Part shown: in pieces, positions 1 through 8,178 of the stretch
How the letters are laid out: every line of letters begins with the position of its first letter
Numbering within the stretch: the first letter of the stretch is position 1
Assembly: GCA_036399495.1 (NCBI GenBank)
Contig: DASWMZ010000152.1
Span: 1 to 16,876, forward strand
DNA length: 16,876 nt
Source of the DNA: Paradesertivirga sp036399495
GTDB taxonomy: Bacteria; Bacteroidota; Bacteroidia; Sphingobacteriales; Sphingobacteriaceae
Direction: 5' to 3'
The notes under the pieces: generated by a model
Databases searched by the model: none
What the model saw: only the letters and a program-made list of their open reading frames with translations
Told to the model about the DNA's origin: nothing
Translations under genes and position numbers: made by a program

Positions 1-228
1 CAATTAACTTATTCGGGAAACAAGCGATATGAAATTTACGGTGGCGTAAAAAATCTGTTAAACTGGACGCCTGCCCGCAATCAGCCTTTCCTAATTTCCA
101 GAACGAATGATCCGTTTGGTAACCCAGATCCAAGCAATCCGAAAGATCTTCCTTTCGATCCAAGTTACGTTTATGCACCAAACCAGGGAATAAGAGGGTT
201 TTTAGGACTGCGGGTAAATGTTAAATAA
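1..228 (+). CDS. TonB-dependent receptor, C-terminal fragment (cut by window start)
   Basis: The reading frame is open from base 1 to a TAA at 226-228 and encodes the last 75 residues of a protein. The piece contains YEIYGGVKNLLN, the typical penultimate strands of a TonB-dependent outer-membrane receptor, then a loop rich in Asn, Pro and Asp, and ends with GIRGFLGLRVNVK, an amphipathic final beta strand. This fits the C-terminal end of a 22-strand barrel that imports a large nutrient or metal complex using TonB energy. The substrate cannot be told from this fragment. The next gene starts 25 bases downstream on the same strand, so the two could be co-transcribed. The rest of the gene lies left of the window. 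Confidence 0.75.
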   Translation, partial: QLTYSGNKRYEIYGGVKNLLNWTPARNQPFLISRTNDPFGNPDPSNPKDLPFDPSYVYAPNQGIRGFLGLRVNVK

Positions 229-253
229 GTTATAGCGACCATTATTATCATTG

Positions 254-775
254 ATGAACTATCAATTTAAAAAAGCTGTTATTTCAGAAGTCCCTCAAAT
301 ATGGGACATTCTACATAAAGCTATTTTACGCCGAAAAGCAGAGGGTAGCGATCAATGGCAGGACGGCTATCCAAATCGCGAAGGGGTAAAAAAAGACATT
401 GTAAGAGGTGCCGGATTTGTACTCTTAGAAAATGAAGAAATTGTAGGTTATAGTGCCGTACTCATTAATGATGAACCAGCTTATGAAAATATTGAAGGCA
501 AGTGGTTAACCAACGGTGATTTTGTGGTAGTTCACCGTGTAGCTATTTCCGAAAAGCGTTTGGGTAAAGGCCTGGCAAAAAAGATTTTTGAATTTATTGA
601 GCAATTTGCATTGGACAATAACATACACAGCATCAAAGCTGATACAAACTATGATAACCTGGCAATGATGAAGATTTTTGATAAGTTGGGCTACACTTTG
701 TGTGGCCAGGTTTATTTCAGAGGCAGTTCAAGAAACGCCTATGAGAAGGTGCTAACTAAAGCTCAACTATTGTAA
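254..775 (+). CDS. GNAT family N-acetyltransferase
   Basis: A 173-residue protein of single-domain GNAT size, expected to move an acetyl group from acetyl-CoA to an amine in the cytoplasm. The acetyl-CoA binding motif A is clear: a strand reading VVVHRVAIS (about 91-99) followed by RLGKGLAKK (102-110), matching R/QxxGxG/A. The later NYDNLAMMKIFDKLGY (132-147) is the usual GNAT motif B, with Asn and a Tyr after LG. The N-terminal half carries QWQDGYP (34-40), a segment often seen in uncharacterised Bacteroidota and Firmicutes GNATs. I chose ATG 254. A TTG at 251 is in frame directly before it but has no support as a start. The acceptor substrate is unknown. The gene ends just before a strong hairpin that also serves the converging receptor gene. 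Confidence 0.85.
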   Translation: MNYQFKKAVISEVPQIWDILHKAILRRKAEGSDQWQDGYPNREGVKKDIVRGAGFVLLENEEIVGYSAVLINDEPAYENIEGKWLTNGDFVVVHRVAISEKRLGKGLAKKIFEFIEQFALDNNIHSIKADTNYDNLAMMKIFDKLGYTLCGQVYFRGSSRNAYEKVLTKAQLL

Positions 776-783
776 ATTAAAGG

Positions 784-817
784 ATCAGCCATGATCAGTT
801 AATCGATCATGGCTGAT
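784..817. terminator. Bidirectional intrinsic terminator between convergent genes
   Basis: A perfect 13-bp inverted repeat, ATCAGCCATGATC (784-796) and its complement (805-817), with an 8-base loop. A T-rich tract follows on the plus strand (from 818), and the complement of an A-rich tract follows on the minus strand. It sits between the stop codons of the acetyltransferase (775) and the receptor (822), the expected place for a shared terminator. Confidence 0.8.
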
Positions 818-821
818 TTAT

Positions 822-3110
822 TTAAAAATTTAAAGGCAGTTGTAATCCGAAAGCGATATTTCTTCCCTGGTTAAAAAAGCCGACATATTTCAACCGATTA
901 AGATGATCAACATACGCTTTGTCGAAAAGATTATTCGCAGATAGGTAGATTCTGACCGGCTGTTTTTTCAATCTGAATGTAGTTCCTGCCGATGCATCTA
1001 TGAGTGTATAACCAGATGTTGGGGTTTCAAATTCTTTGTCGATCTGATTTTGCTTAAAAACGTTATCCATTCCGATTGAAAAATAAGTGTTTTTGAAACC
1101 GTCCGACTTAATATTCGGCTCAAATCTTAGCTCATTTCTTAACCTTGGGGCTGGTATAAATGGGAGGTCATTATTTGTCTTGGCGTTTTGCCCACGTGTT
1201 AAGGAAAAACTGTTTTCAACGTGCAGATATGAAGTGGGATGTAAATTTAATTCTACTTCTGTACCATAAAGATTTGCATTATCCTGAACATAATTGTGGA
1301 CAGAAAACGATGCGTCATCAATATCGATTGTTTGATTATCAATCTGTCGGGCATAAATGTAGTTACCGATATAATTATTAAATAGGTTAAAATGAAAGTC
1401 GAGTTTGGTTGAGTGGAACTCGAGCGCAGCATCGGCATATAAACTGCGTTCGGGTTTAAGATTTGGATTTCCAAGCTCGTACCGGAATGTTCCTTCATGA
1501 ACACCTTCTGAACTCAACTCAGCAATGTTCGGTGCTCTGAATGCACTTCCAATATTCGCTTTTAAAGTCCAGCTATCGTTTAACTCATGGGTAGAACCAA
1601 TTGCTCCGCTGATATTTGAAAACGTGTTTTCGAAGTTCTGAAATTTAGAAACTCCATCTTCATTCATTTGAATGCCACTTATTGTTCGGTTATCGAACCG
1701 GATACCTGCATTAAATGTGGTTTTTATCCAGGTTTTTTTCAAGTATCCAAAGGCTCCAAAATCTCTGTTATCATAATCAGGAACCAGAAATTCTTCTGCT
1801 TTATTTTTGCTGTTTTGAAAGGCTCCCGACATTCCGATTACAGGCTCCCATCCGTTATTTTCTTCGAAATAATACTTAAAGTCGTAGCTGTATGTTTTGA
1901 GATCAAAAAAGAGCGAAGGGTCGGTAGCGCTATCTTCTAATTCTCTACGCTGATTATTTTGAAAAGCTATTATCGAGCGAAGCCTCCCACTATTTAAAAG
2001 CAACTGACTATTTAGTGCGACTTTGTAATGCCTTACATCCTGAAAAGGCAATAAAAGATTTCTGCTTTTAAGTTGGCTTTCGGAAAAAACCTCGCCCTCG
2101 CTAATTTCAAATTTACCAGAAGCATTTCTCTCAAAATCTGGTAAGCCAAGTTTTTGATTAAAGCTCGACAGATTTAAATGAGTGTATCCCCATTTTTTGT
2201 TAAGCCCTAGAAGTCCGCTAAAATTTCTTTCATTAAAAACGGTGTTTGGTATTCTACCGTCTGCGGTATTATAAGAAAATGCGTTCTTATAAGTGCCTCG
2301 TCCTTGCCAGATAAAGCCATTACTGTTGCCCTCCAGCATAGCTGAATTCGAGCTTAAACCGTTATTGCCGGCATAGTTTGAAAGCAGTTCGCCTCTAACA
2401 TTTCCTTCGGTTGGGGGTATAGCGTCAATTATATTAATCACACCGCCCAGAGCATCAGAGCCGTAGAGTAAACTTGCTGCTCCACGCAGAATTTCAACTC
2501 GTTCTGCGCTGTATTGATCAATTTCAATACCGTGTTCATCGCCCCATTGCTGACCTTCCTGCTTCACTCCGTCGGACAAGGTCAATATCCGGTTTGAGCC
2601 TAATCCTCGTATTATTGGTTTAGAAATTGCGGCCCCTGTAGTCACCTGAGATACTCCCGGCACTCGTGATATTGCATCAATAATATTGTTCGAAGGCCTG
2701 CGTGTGAGATCTTCTTTACCAACTGTAGCTACCGATGTACTGTTTGTACGGTTATTAGCACTCGAAGCAGTACCTGTTATCACCACTTCATGTACTTCGA
2801 TTACGCTGGTTTGCAGGGAAAAATTTACGGGCTCTAAAAGAGTCAAATCGACAATTTGAGTAATCGTTTTAAAACCAATATATCTCACTTCAACTAAAAA
2901 ACGGCCTCTTTTTGGAACCCGGGAAAACGTGAAATCACCACTTTCATTCGTAGTGACTGTTTGCCGGAGTTCGGGTATTGAGATTATTGCACCCGGGAGA
3001 GGTTCATGAGTTACGGCGTCTGTTACTTTTCCCGTAAATGTAAATGCTGCTGCTGACAGTTTAAAAGCTAACAGACAAACTAATATGATAGTGTGTGTTA
3101 TAAGTTTCAT
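822..3110 (-). CDS. TonB-dependent outer-membrane receptor, ZnuD-like (probable metal uptake)
   Basis: A 762-residue outer-membrane receptor. Residues 1-22 form a signal peptide. Residues about 24-100 are a carboxypeptidase-regulatory-like domain, common on Bacteroidota receptors. VHEVVITG (about 106-113) is the likely TonB box, and 120-228 are the plug with RGLGSNRILTLSDG and RVEILRGAASLLYGSDALGG. The remainder is the barrel, ending in Phe. Two features recall the zinc receptor ZnuD: the plug segment GDEHGIEID (190-198), in the position of the ZnuD Asp-His segment, and the C-terminal DHLNRLK ... GRNIAFGL ending. The small Cys/His-rich secreted protein encoded just upstream supports a metal substrate. 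Zinc is the best guess; copper or another metal complex is possible. Expression may depend on read-through of the hairpin upstream, because I found no good promoter in the 104-base gap before the gene. Confidence 0.85.
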   Translation of the reverse strand: MKLITHTIILVCLLAFKLSAAAFTFTGKVTDAVTHEPLPGAIISIPELRQTVTTNESGDFTFSRVPKRGRFLVEVRYIGFKTITQIVDLTLLEPVNFSLQTSVIEVHEVVITGTASSANNRTNSTSVATVGKEDLTRRPSNNIIDAISRVPGVSQVTTGAAISKPIIRGLGSNRILTLSDGVKQEGQQWGDEHGIEIDQYSAERVEILRGAASLLYGSDALGGVINIIDAIPPTEGNVRGELLSNYAGNNGLSSNSAMLEGNSNGFIWQGRGTYKNAFSYNTADGRIPNTVFNERNFSGLLGLNKKWGYTHLNLSSFNQKLGLPDFERNASGKFEISEGEVFSESQLKSRNLLLPFQDVRHYKVALNSQLLLNSGRLRSIIAFQNNQRRELEDSATDPSLFFDLKTYSYDFKYYFEENNGWEPVIGMSGAFQNSKNKAEEFLVPDYDNRDFGAFGYLKKTWIKTTFNAGIRFDNRTISGIQMNEDGVSKFQNFENTFSNISGAIGSTHELNDSWTLKANIGSAFRAPNIAELSSEGVHEGTFRYELGNPNLKPERSLYADAALEFHSTKLDFHFNLFNNYIGNYIYARQIDNQTIDIDDASFSVHNYVQDNANLYGTEVELNLHPTSYLHVENSFSLTRGQNAKTNNDLPFIPAPRLRNELRFEPNIKSDGFKNTYFSIGMDNVFKQNQIDKEFETPTSGYTLIDASAGTTFRLKKQPVRIYLSANNLFDKAYVDHLNRLKYVGFFNQGRNIAFGLQLPLNF

Positions 3111-3133
3111 AATAATGGATAATAAGATAAATT

Positions 3134-3171
3134 AAAAAACATTCAAAGCCACATGTTAATGGCCATTTGAA
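3134..3171 (-). terminator. Hairpin plus T-run: possible attenuator between the small metal protein and the receptor
   Basis: On the minus strand a 10-bp stem forms between 3160-3171 and 3142-3151 with a 2-base bulge and an 8-base loop. It is followed after two bases by six T residues (complement of 3134-3139). This has the form of a modest intrinsic terminator in the gap between the two co-directional genes. It could cut down transcription into the receptor, or be a conditional attenuator or an operator. The stem is only partly GC-rich, so its strength is uncertain. Confidence 0.4.
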
Positions 3172-3214
3172 GTTTTATATGATGATAGAATGCTAAGATT
3201 ATCTAAACGATAAT

Positions 3215-3556
3215 TCAAATAAGATGAATCGAAGGCGGACCCCTGGAGGAGTGTGAGGAGAGTTTTTCAAAATAGAATTCAACCCTTTTTGCGGGTAATA
3301 ATCTTACATCAGATATTTCTAAAAGGGTAACAACGGATTCTGACAGAATAAAAGTCTTGTCGAAATGCACATTACAAGCAAAGCAAGGATATTCAGCTTT
3401 GCTGATGTGTAATTTGTGGTGGCAGGTTGAATGTCTTGCACCTTCCGAGCAGGAAGTTTTAGTAGTATGAGTATGAAAAAAATCTAAAGGCAGCGCTGTA
3501 ACTGAGAAACACAGTAACAGTAAAGAAGCTATAACCCTGAGAGATTTTTTACACAT
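3215..3556 (-). CDS. Small secreted Cys/His-rich protein, probably metal-related
   Basis: A 113-residue protein with an N-terminal hydrophobic segment (about 6-22), so it is exported or membrane-anchored. The mature part is rich in possible metal ligands: Cys at 36, 45, 58 and 61 (a CxxC motif in PCFACN), and His at 28, 30, 42, 46, 47, 50 and 64. The C-terminus carries SSRGPP (103-108); an RGPP or RAPP ending recurs in small exported proteins next to metal receptors and efflux genes (DUF2946-like proteins). It lies upstream of, and in the same direction as, the ZnuD-like receptor. I infer a role in metal handling or sensing in the periplasm. No enzymatic motif is seen, and the family name is not certain. 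Confidence 0.7.
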   Translation of the reverse strand: MCKKSLRVIASLLLLCFSVTALPLDFFHTHTTKTSCSEGARHSTCHHKLHISKAEYPCFACNVHFDKTFILSESVVTLLEISDVRLLPAKRVEFYFEKLSSHSSRGPPSIHLI

Positions 3557-3756
3557 TAATTATTCTATATGTGATAATTTATCATTGACAAAGATATACT
3601 CTGTACTGTAAACTAACTAACTCAACGTTAGTAAATATCCTGTCTTTGGTAATTTACAACATTTTAATTGCGTTTAATCCGATGAATTCAATAATTTGCC
3701 AACTTGATAAAATGTAATCAAATTTACCTGCCCTAGTCAGGAATAACTTAAAATAC
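3557..3756. other. Divergent intergenic region between metal unit and SDR gene
   Basis: A 200-base AT-rich gap holding the upstream regions of two divergent genes. Besides the TAnnTTTG element of the minus-strand gene it contains a short inverted repeat ACTAAC/GTTAGT around 3612-3632, upstream of that promoter, which could be an operator. For the plus-strand SDR gene I see no exact promoter match. AGGAA (3739-3743) is 13 bases from the ATG, too far to be a normal ribosome-binding site. Confidence 0.3.
3589..3596 (-). promoter_or_regulatory. Bacteroidota-type -7 element for the metal unit
   Basis: Read on the minus strand this is TATCTTTG, an exact match to TAnnTTTG, the -7 consensus of the Bacteroidota primary sigma factor. 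It would start transcription near 3582 and leave a leader of about 26 bases before the ATG at 3556. No good -33 TTG stands at the ideal distance. A TTG occurs 26 bases upstream, longer than usual. Confidence 0.45.
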
Positions 3757-4530
3757 ATGAGTTTAAATATCAATAATACAATAACCCCTAAGCGTGTAGC
3801 ACTGGTAACAGGCAGTACTACTGGACTTGGAAAAAGCATTGCTTTAAGTTTAGGTCAAATGGGTTTTAAAGTAGCCATGAACTATTATAATAATGAAGAG
3901 CGTGCAACGGCAGCGTTTGCCCAGTTCAAAGAAGCAGGTGGCGAAGGTTTTTTGGTTCGTGCAGATGCATCTGATGCAGAAGACGTTAACAAAATGTACG
4001 CCCAAATCTACGAGAAGCTTGGACCGGTTGATATTTTAATTTGTAACGCTACACCAGACCAACCTCAAAAAACTATTGAAGAATACGATTGGGACACCTA
4101 TCAAAGATTGATCAATTTCTTTGTTAAAAGTCCTTTTCTGCTTACTAAAGCTTGTCTTCCCCACATGAAGCAACAGCACTGGGGACGGATTATTAATATC
4201 ACCAGTGAGGTTTTCCAATTGGGAGTTTCTCCATTTACTGCTTATGTGGCTGCAAAAGGCGGGCAGGTTGGATTTTCGAGAAGTCTGGCGCGTGAACTGG
4301 CTCCTTTTGGTATCACGGTCAATATGATTTCGCCGGGCTGGATACCGGTTGAGCGTCATGAAAATGATCCGCAGGAAGCGAAAGATGCTTATCTGAAAGG
4401 AATTCCGGCAGGGCGCTGGGGCACACCCGGCGATGTGGCGGCTGCAGTAGCTTATTATGTGGGTGAGGATGCTGGTTTTGTTACCGGGCAAAGTCTCTCT
4501 GTAAATGGCGGCCATACCGTAGCGGGATAA
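3757..4530 (+). CDS. Short-chain dehydrogenase/reductase (FabG-like SDR)
   Basis: A 257-residue classical SDR, the usual length for the family, expected to be a cytoplasmic NAD(P)-dependent oxidoreductase on an alcohol/ketone pair. The Rossmann motif TGSTTGLG (18-25, TGxxxGxG) is intact. The catalytic set is present: Asn120, Ser150 in INITS, and Tyr163 and Lys167 in YVAAK. The C-terminal ISPGWIPVE and VTGQSLSVNGG segments match FabG-like SDRs. One odd point: the usual NNAG loop reads CNAT (96-99), a departure from standard FabG, so a true 3-oxoacyl-ACP reductase role is less likely than a specialised substrate. The next gene starts 52 bases downstream on the same strand, suggesting a two-gene unit. 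The substrate is unknown. Confidence 0.9.
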   Translation: MSLNINNTITPKRVALVTGSTTGLGKSIALSLGQMGFKVAMNYYNNEERATAAFAQFKEAGGEGFLVRADASDAEDVNKMYAQIYEKLGPVDILICNATPDQPQKTIEEYDWDTYQRLINFFVKSPFLLTKACLPHMKQQHWGRIINITSEVFQLGVSPFTAYVAAKGGQVGFSRSLARELAPFGITVNMISPGWIPVERHENDPQEAKDAYLKGIPAGRWGTPGDVAAAVAYYVGEDAGFVTGQSLSVNGGHTVAG

Positions 4531-4582
4531 GAAATGTGTTTAAAGTGTTCGACAATTAAAAAACCTAAATATTTAGACGCTC

Positions 4583-5023
4583 ATGGCAGGACTTAATAGT
4601 ACCACGTCACACAAGGAAGATGAACAATTGTTTCTCGCCAATGCGGAAGCAGCACTTTTAGAAATGGAAAAAGCGGCAGATGGGATAAATATTGTTGGCG
4701 TAGGCTTGGTGGCATACGTTCCGGGTGATGAAACTTCCGGATGGATTTCAAAAATGAAAGTAGTAAAAGCAATCGGTGACGATGAAGCTAGTTTTCTGGC
4801 TATTGCATATACTAAAGCTTCTGAAATGGCAATGACGCATGAGGATAGCGGCAGCGAAGTTCGTCCACCGCTTCGCGGCGAGTTTGGCTATAAAGGCGGA
4901 GTAATACGAAAAGTTCGTTCAGGATATATTCTGGCAACCTTTTCTGGAGCACACTGGACGAAGGATTTGATGGTGTCGGAAGCGGGAATTAATTATTTGT
5001 TGCCCTATTTCGACGAAAGTTAA
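4583..5023 (+). CDS. GlcG/HbpS-like small protein
   Basis: A 146-residue soluble protein without signal peptide or membrane segment. The layout resembles the GlcG/HbpS family (Pfam Haem_degrading, PF03928): a helical start, a strand IVGVGLVAYVPG (37-48), then FLAIAYTKASEMA (71-83) like the family's iAxxKAxTA helix, then GYKGGVI (102-108), and FSGAHWTKDLMVSEAGI (120-136) like the closing SGA...DxxxAxaG segment. Family members have been linked to haem binding or to glycolate and diol utilisation loci, but most have no known activity, and this one is divergent. It follows the SDR gene on the same strand, so it may act with it. Its stop is only 23 bases from that of the converging YdiJ-like gene. 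Confidence 0.55.
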   Translation: MAGLNSTTSHKEDEQLFLANAEAALLEMEKAADGINIVGVGLVAYVPGDETSGWISKMKVVKAIGDDEASFLAIAYTKASEMAMTHEDSGSEVRPPLRGEFGYKGGVIRKVRSGYILATFSGAHWTKDLMVSEAGINYLLPYFDES

Positions 5024-5046
5024 TTGAAGTAATCACGGAATCTAAA

Positions 5047-7968
5047 TTACCTTTTCAACGCCCCCCACAATATCTCCACTGGATGCTGCGCAGTTCTCTC
5101 CGTTCCATCTTTAATTTGATGTCTGCAAGAAGTTCCCGATGCCGCCAGCAATGTATCGCTCGCAGCAGCCCTTACGGCTGGGAAAAGCACCAACTCCCCA
5201 ATCTGTTGGGAAATTTCATAATGCTCTTCTTCATAACCGAACGATCCCGCCATTCCACAACAACCGGAAGGGATGAGTTGAGTGCTGAAGTTTTCGGGAA
5301 TGCTCAACATTGTTTTTAAATGTTCCTGCGATGATAATGCTTTTTGGTAGCAATGTCCGTGTATTAAAACCTGTTTCTTTTCAGAAGTAAACTGACTAGA
5401 GTCAATATTTCCCTTTCGAATCTCTTTAGCCAAAAACTCTTCAATCGTAAACGTATTCTTAGCGATGTTCAAGGCTTCTAAAGCATTTCCTTTTTCCGCC
5501 AGGTCGATATATTCATCCCGGAAGGTTAAAATAGCCGAAGGCTCAATTCCAACCAAAGGGGTTTCGTCCGAAATTAAACCGGAGAAGATCTTGATATTTT
5601 TATTCGCAATAACGGCCGCCTTTTTTACCAGTCCTTTAGAAAGATAAGTCCTACCGCTTTCTAAATGCTCCTGAATAATTACTTCATAACCTAAAGCTTC
5701 CAGCAACAGAATTGATTTTTTACCTACTTCAAGGTCGTTATAATTAGTGAACTCATCGCAAAAAAGATATACCTTCCTGCGAAGTGTTTGCTGTTTTTTA
5801 CGATTCTTTTTATACCATGACCTTAGTGTTATCGGATTCAGTTCCGGCATGCTGCGATCCGGATGGAAACCAACCAGCTTATTCGCAGTACGGCGCAAAG
5901 CTTCGGTCTTAAAAATCAAGTTGTAAGCAGGTGGGAAAATGGATGCCAGCTTCATTTGCTGACTGAAATTTCCGATCAGCTTACTTCGGAAAGGGACACC
6001 GTTTTTGTCATAATAATTTTGAAGAAATTCAGCTTTCATCTTTGCAACATCCACGCCCGACGGACATTCTGTTTTGCAGCCTTTGCAGCTCAGGCAAAGA
6101 TCCATCACATCTTTAATCTCTTTGTGATTGAATGGATGTTCATCATGCTCATTACTCAAAAATTGCCTCAACACATTTGCCCTCGCTCTTGTGGTATCCT
6201 TTTCCTGACGTGTTGCCATATAACTCGGACACATTACTCCGCCCGAAATTGCACTTTTACGACAGTCGCCTGAACCGGAGCATTTTTCGGCCAAGCCAAG
6301 AATCCCTCCCGTTAAGGAGAAATCGAAGGTTGTCGCTGTATCTCTGTTTTCTATACCTTGCTTAACCCGTAAATAGGTATCCATTTTCGGGGTTTTCGTA
6401 ATCTTTCCCGCATTGAAAATATTATTCGGATCGAAGATGGCTTTAACCTGTTCAAAAAGCTGATACGTTTCGTTTCCCAGCATTGCAGGAATAAACTCGC
6501 CACGCAAACGTCCGTCTCCGTGTTCTCCTGATAATGATCCTTTAAATTTCTTTACAAGCTCTACGGTATCAGCCAAAATATTCCGGAACGCCGAAACACC
6601 TTCAACAGTCTTTAAATTTACCAGCGGCTCTACGTGTAATTCGCCGGCACCGGCATGGGCATAATAAGATGCCTTCACATCATATTTGTCTAAAATAAGT
6701 TGCAGATCATGAATGTATTCGGGTAGTTCCTGCGGCGAAACGGCGCAATCTTCGATCAGGTTTACCGGCTGAAAATCTCCGCGGAGGTTCCTTAAAAGTC
6801 CTAAACCCGCCTTGCGGACTTCCCATGCGTATTTCGATTGATTGTTATGCAGAACTGGAAATGCGTAGCCGTAACTTGTTTGTTTTAAGTCGGTTATTAA
6901 AGTTTCAACTTTTGAATCAAGTGTGCTAAGCTCGTCGGCCATAAATTCAACCATTAAAATAGCTGCCGGATCTCCTTCAATAAAAAACCTGTTTTTTTCG
7001 TATTCCGGATGACCGATTGTAAAATCAAGGATGTATTTATCCACCAGTTCGGATGCCATTGGACTATGGCTTAACGCTACAATGTTTGCACGTAAAGCCT
7101 CCTCAATCGAATTACAATGAATGCAAATTAAAGCAGTTTCTTGTGGTGGTAAGGCTATTAAATTAAGTTTCACTTCTGTGATGAAAGCCAACGTGCCTTC
7201 CGAACCGGCCAATAAGCTACAAAGATTAAATTCCTTGCCTTGATCATTAAACGGTTTCATCTCCAAAAGTGCATCTAAAGCATAACCCGTGTTTCTCCTC
7301 ACTACTGAGGCTTTAGGGAAGTTGTTTTTTATCAGATTCTGATTCTTTTCGTCATTTAATAGGTTAATTAGTGAAGCATCAATCTTTCCTCTCAGACTGG
7401 TTCGATCAGCCGTGTTTACCTCCCCAGATGTTAAAGTCACATCCGACCCATCGCTAAGAATAACCTTTGCTTCAAGTAAATGATCTCGTACCGCTCCCCA
7501 AACAATGCTATGCAAGCCACAGGAGTTGTTGCCAACCATTCCACCAATCATTGCTCTGTTCGCAGTTGATGTTTCAGGGCCGAACATTAGTCCCTGTGGG
7601 CGAAGGTGATGGTTGAGGTCATCTCTTATTACTCCCGGCTGTACTCTAACCCATTTTTCTATTGTATTAATTTCTAAGACTTCATTATAGTGCTTCGAAA
7701 TATCAACCACAATACCATTTCCAACAACCTGTCCGGCAAGTGATGTGCCTGCCGCTCGTGGTATTAGAGTAAGTTTATACCGAGTTGCAAAGTCTATAAG
7801 TAGTTTTATATCATGCTTGTTTTTGGGAATTGATACGGCCAAAGGTTTTTCCTGATATACAGAAGCATCGGTTGAATAAGCTAATAATTGAGTTTGGTGA
7901 AGAGACGAATTATCAAAGTATAATTCGCCGTCGAAGTATTTGGATAACTCTTCAAAATATTTTTGCAT
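5047..7968 (-). CDS. ydiJ: FAD/4Fe-4S oxidoreductase, YdiJ family (D-2-hydroxyglutarate dehydrogenase-like)
   Basis: A 973-residue fusion with the architecture of E. coli YdiJ (about 1018 residues). The N-terminal part (about 45-275) is a PCMH-type FAD domain with PRAAGTSLAGQ (70-80), GGMVGNNSCG (142-151) and LAGSEGTLAF (253-262). The FAD-oxidase C-terminal domain (about 280-525) has HAGAGELH (438-445) and SGEHGDGR (480-487). An iron-sulphur part follows, with Cys563, 569 and 580, and a CxxCxxCxxxCP set at Cys625, 628, 631 and 635. The C-terminal CCG-type domain has HGHCYQK (870-876) and GCCG (902-905). YdiJ homologues oxidise D-2-hydroxyglutarate to 2-oxoglutarate; D-lactate or glycolate are alternatives for this broad family. 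No signal peptide is seen, so it should act on the cytoplasmic side, feeding electrons to the respiratory chain. It is transcribed away from the aminotransferase/omega-amidase operon. Confidence 0.85.
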   Translation of the reverse strand: MQKYFEELSKYFDGELYFDNSSLHQTQLLAYSTDASVYQEKPLAVSIPKNKHDIKLLIDFATRYKLTLIPRAAGTSLAGQVVGNGIVVDISKHYNEVLEINTIEKWVRVQPGVIRDDLNHHLRPQGLMFGPETSTANRAMIGGMVGNNSCGLHSIVWGAVRDHLLEAKVILSDGSDVTLTSGEVNTADRTSLRGKIDASLINLLNDEKNQNLIKNNFPKASVVRRNTGYALDALLEMKPFNDQGKEFNLCSLLAGSEGTLAFITEVKLNLIALPPQETALICIHCNSIEEALRANIVALSHSPMASELVDKYILDFTIGHPEYEKNRFFIEGDPAAILMVEFMADELSTLDSKVETLITDLKQTSYGYAFPVLHNNQSKYAWEVRKAGLGLLRNLRGDFQPVNLIEDCAVSPQELPEYIHDLQLILDKYDVKASYYAHAGAGELHVEPLVNLKTVEGVSAFRNILADTVELVKKFKGSLSGEHGDGRLRGEFIPAMLGNETYQLFEQVKAIFDPNNIFNAGKITKTPKMDTYLRVKQGIENRDTATTFDFSLTGGILGLAEKCSGSGDCRKSAISGGVMCPSYMATRQEKDTTRARANVLRQFLSNEHDEHPFNHKEIKDVMDLCLSCKGCKTECPSGVDVAKMKAEFLQNYYDKNGVPFRSKLIGNFSQQMKLASIFPPAYNLIFKTEALRRTANKLVGFHPDRSMPELNPITLRSWYKKNRKKQQTLRRKVYLFCDEFTNYNDLEVGKKSILLLEALGYEVIIQEHLESGRTYLSKGLVKKAAVIANKNIKIFSGLISDETPLVGIEPSAILTFRDEYIDLAEKGNALEALNIAKNTFTIEEFLAKEIRKGNIDSSQFTSEKKQVLIHGHCYQKALSSQEHLKTMLSIPENFSTQLIPSGCCGMAGSFGYEEEHYEISQQIGELVLFPAVRAAASDTLLAASGTSCRHQIKDGTERTAQHPVEILWGALKR

Positions 7969-8178
7969 TATATTTTATGATAAGATTTCGCACGGGCCCT
8001 TATAATCCGGAGGCTTTTATGATACAATTATCGAAGGCCGATCAAAAATAAGATAATAATTTACTCTAATAAATGCGTTGTGTTTTTTCCTAAAAGTATT
8101 TATCTGTTAGAGTATTGCTGAGTTCAAAATGTGATTTTATAACGCACTAAAACTTTTCAAATTCTTATTTTGGCGGCC
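7969..8178. other. Divergent intergenic region between ydiJ-like gene and aminotransferase operon
   Basis: A 210-base gap with the control regions of both divergent units. It includes a TAnnTTTG element for the minus-strand gene and a GATA-CAAT-TATC inverted repeat (around 8021-8032) downstream of it, in the leader. No exact promoter element was found for the plus-strand operon. No small gene is convincing here. Confidence 0.3.
8043..8050 (-). promoter_or_regulatory. Bacteroidota-type -7 element upstream of ydiJ-like gene
   Basis: On the minus strand this reads TATTTTTG, an exact TAnnTTTG match. It would start transcription near 8036 and leave a leader of about 70 bases. The -33 region is not clearly conserved, and an AT-rich region makes chance matches likely, so this is only a candidate. 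Confidence 0.35.

Noticed and set aside
1253..1504. 83-codon minus-strand frame inside the receptor gene in another frame
   Set aside because: Overlaps the receptor coding sequence completely and has no independent evidence.
4036..4515. 159-codon open frame on the minus strand opposite the SDR gene
   Set aside because: It lies wholly antisense to a gene with intact SDR motifs, and its translation has no recognisable domain, hydrophobic pattern or start context.
5024..5046. Terminator between the convergent HbpS-like and YdiJ-like genes
   Set aside because: The gap is only 23 bases and the best inverted repeat nearby (GTAAT/ATTAC) is five base pairs without a T-run.
5863..6273. 136-codon plus-strand frame inside the YdiJ-like gene
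   Set aside because: Antisense to the Fe-S region of a well supported gene; its Cys and His content follows from the complement of that sequence.
8166..8172. TATTTTG just before the aminotransferase ATG as a promoter -7 element
   Set aside because: It is one base short of TAnnTTTG and so close to the ATG that the message would be nearly leaderless; no -33 partner was seen.
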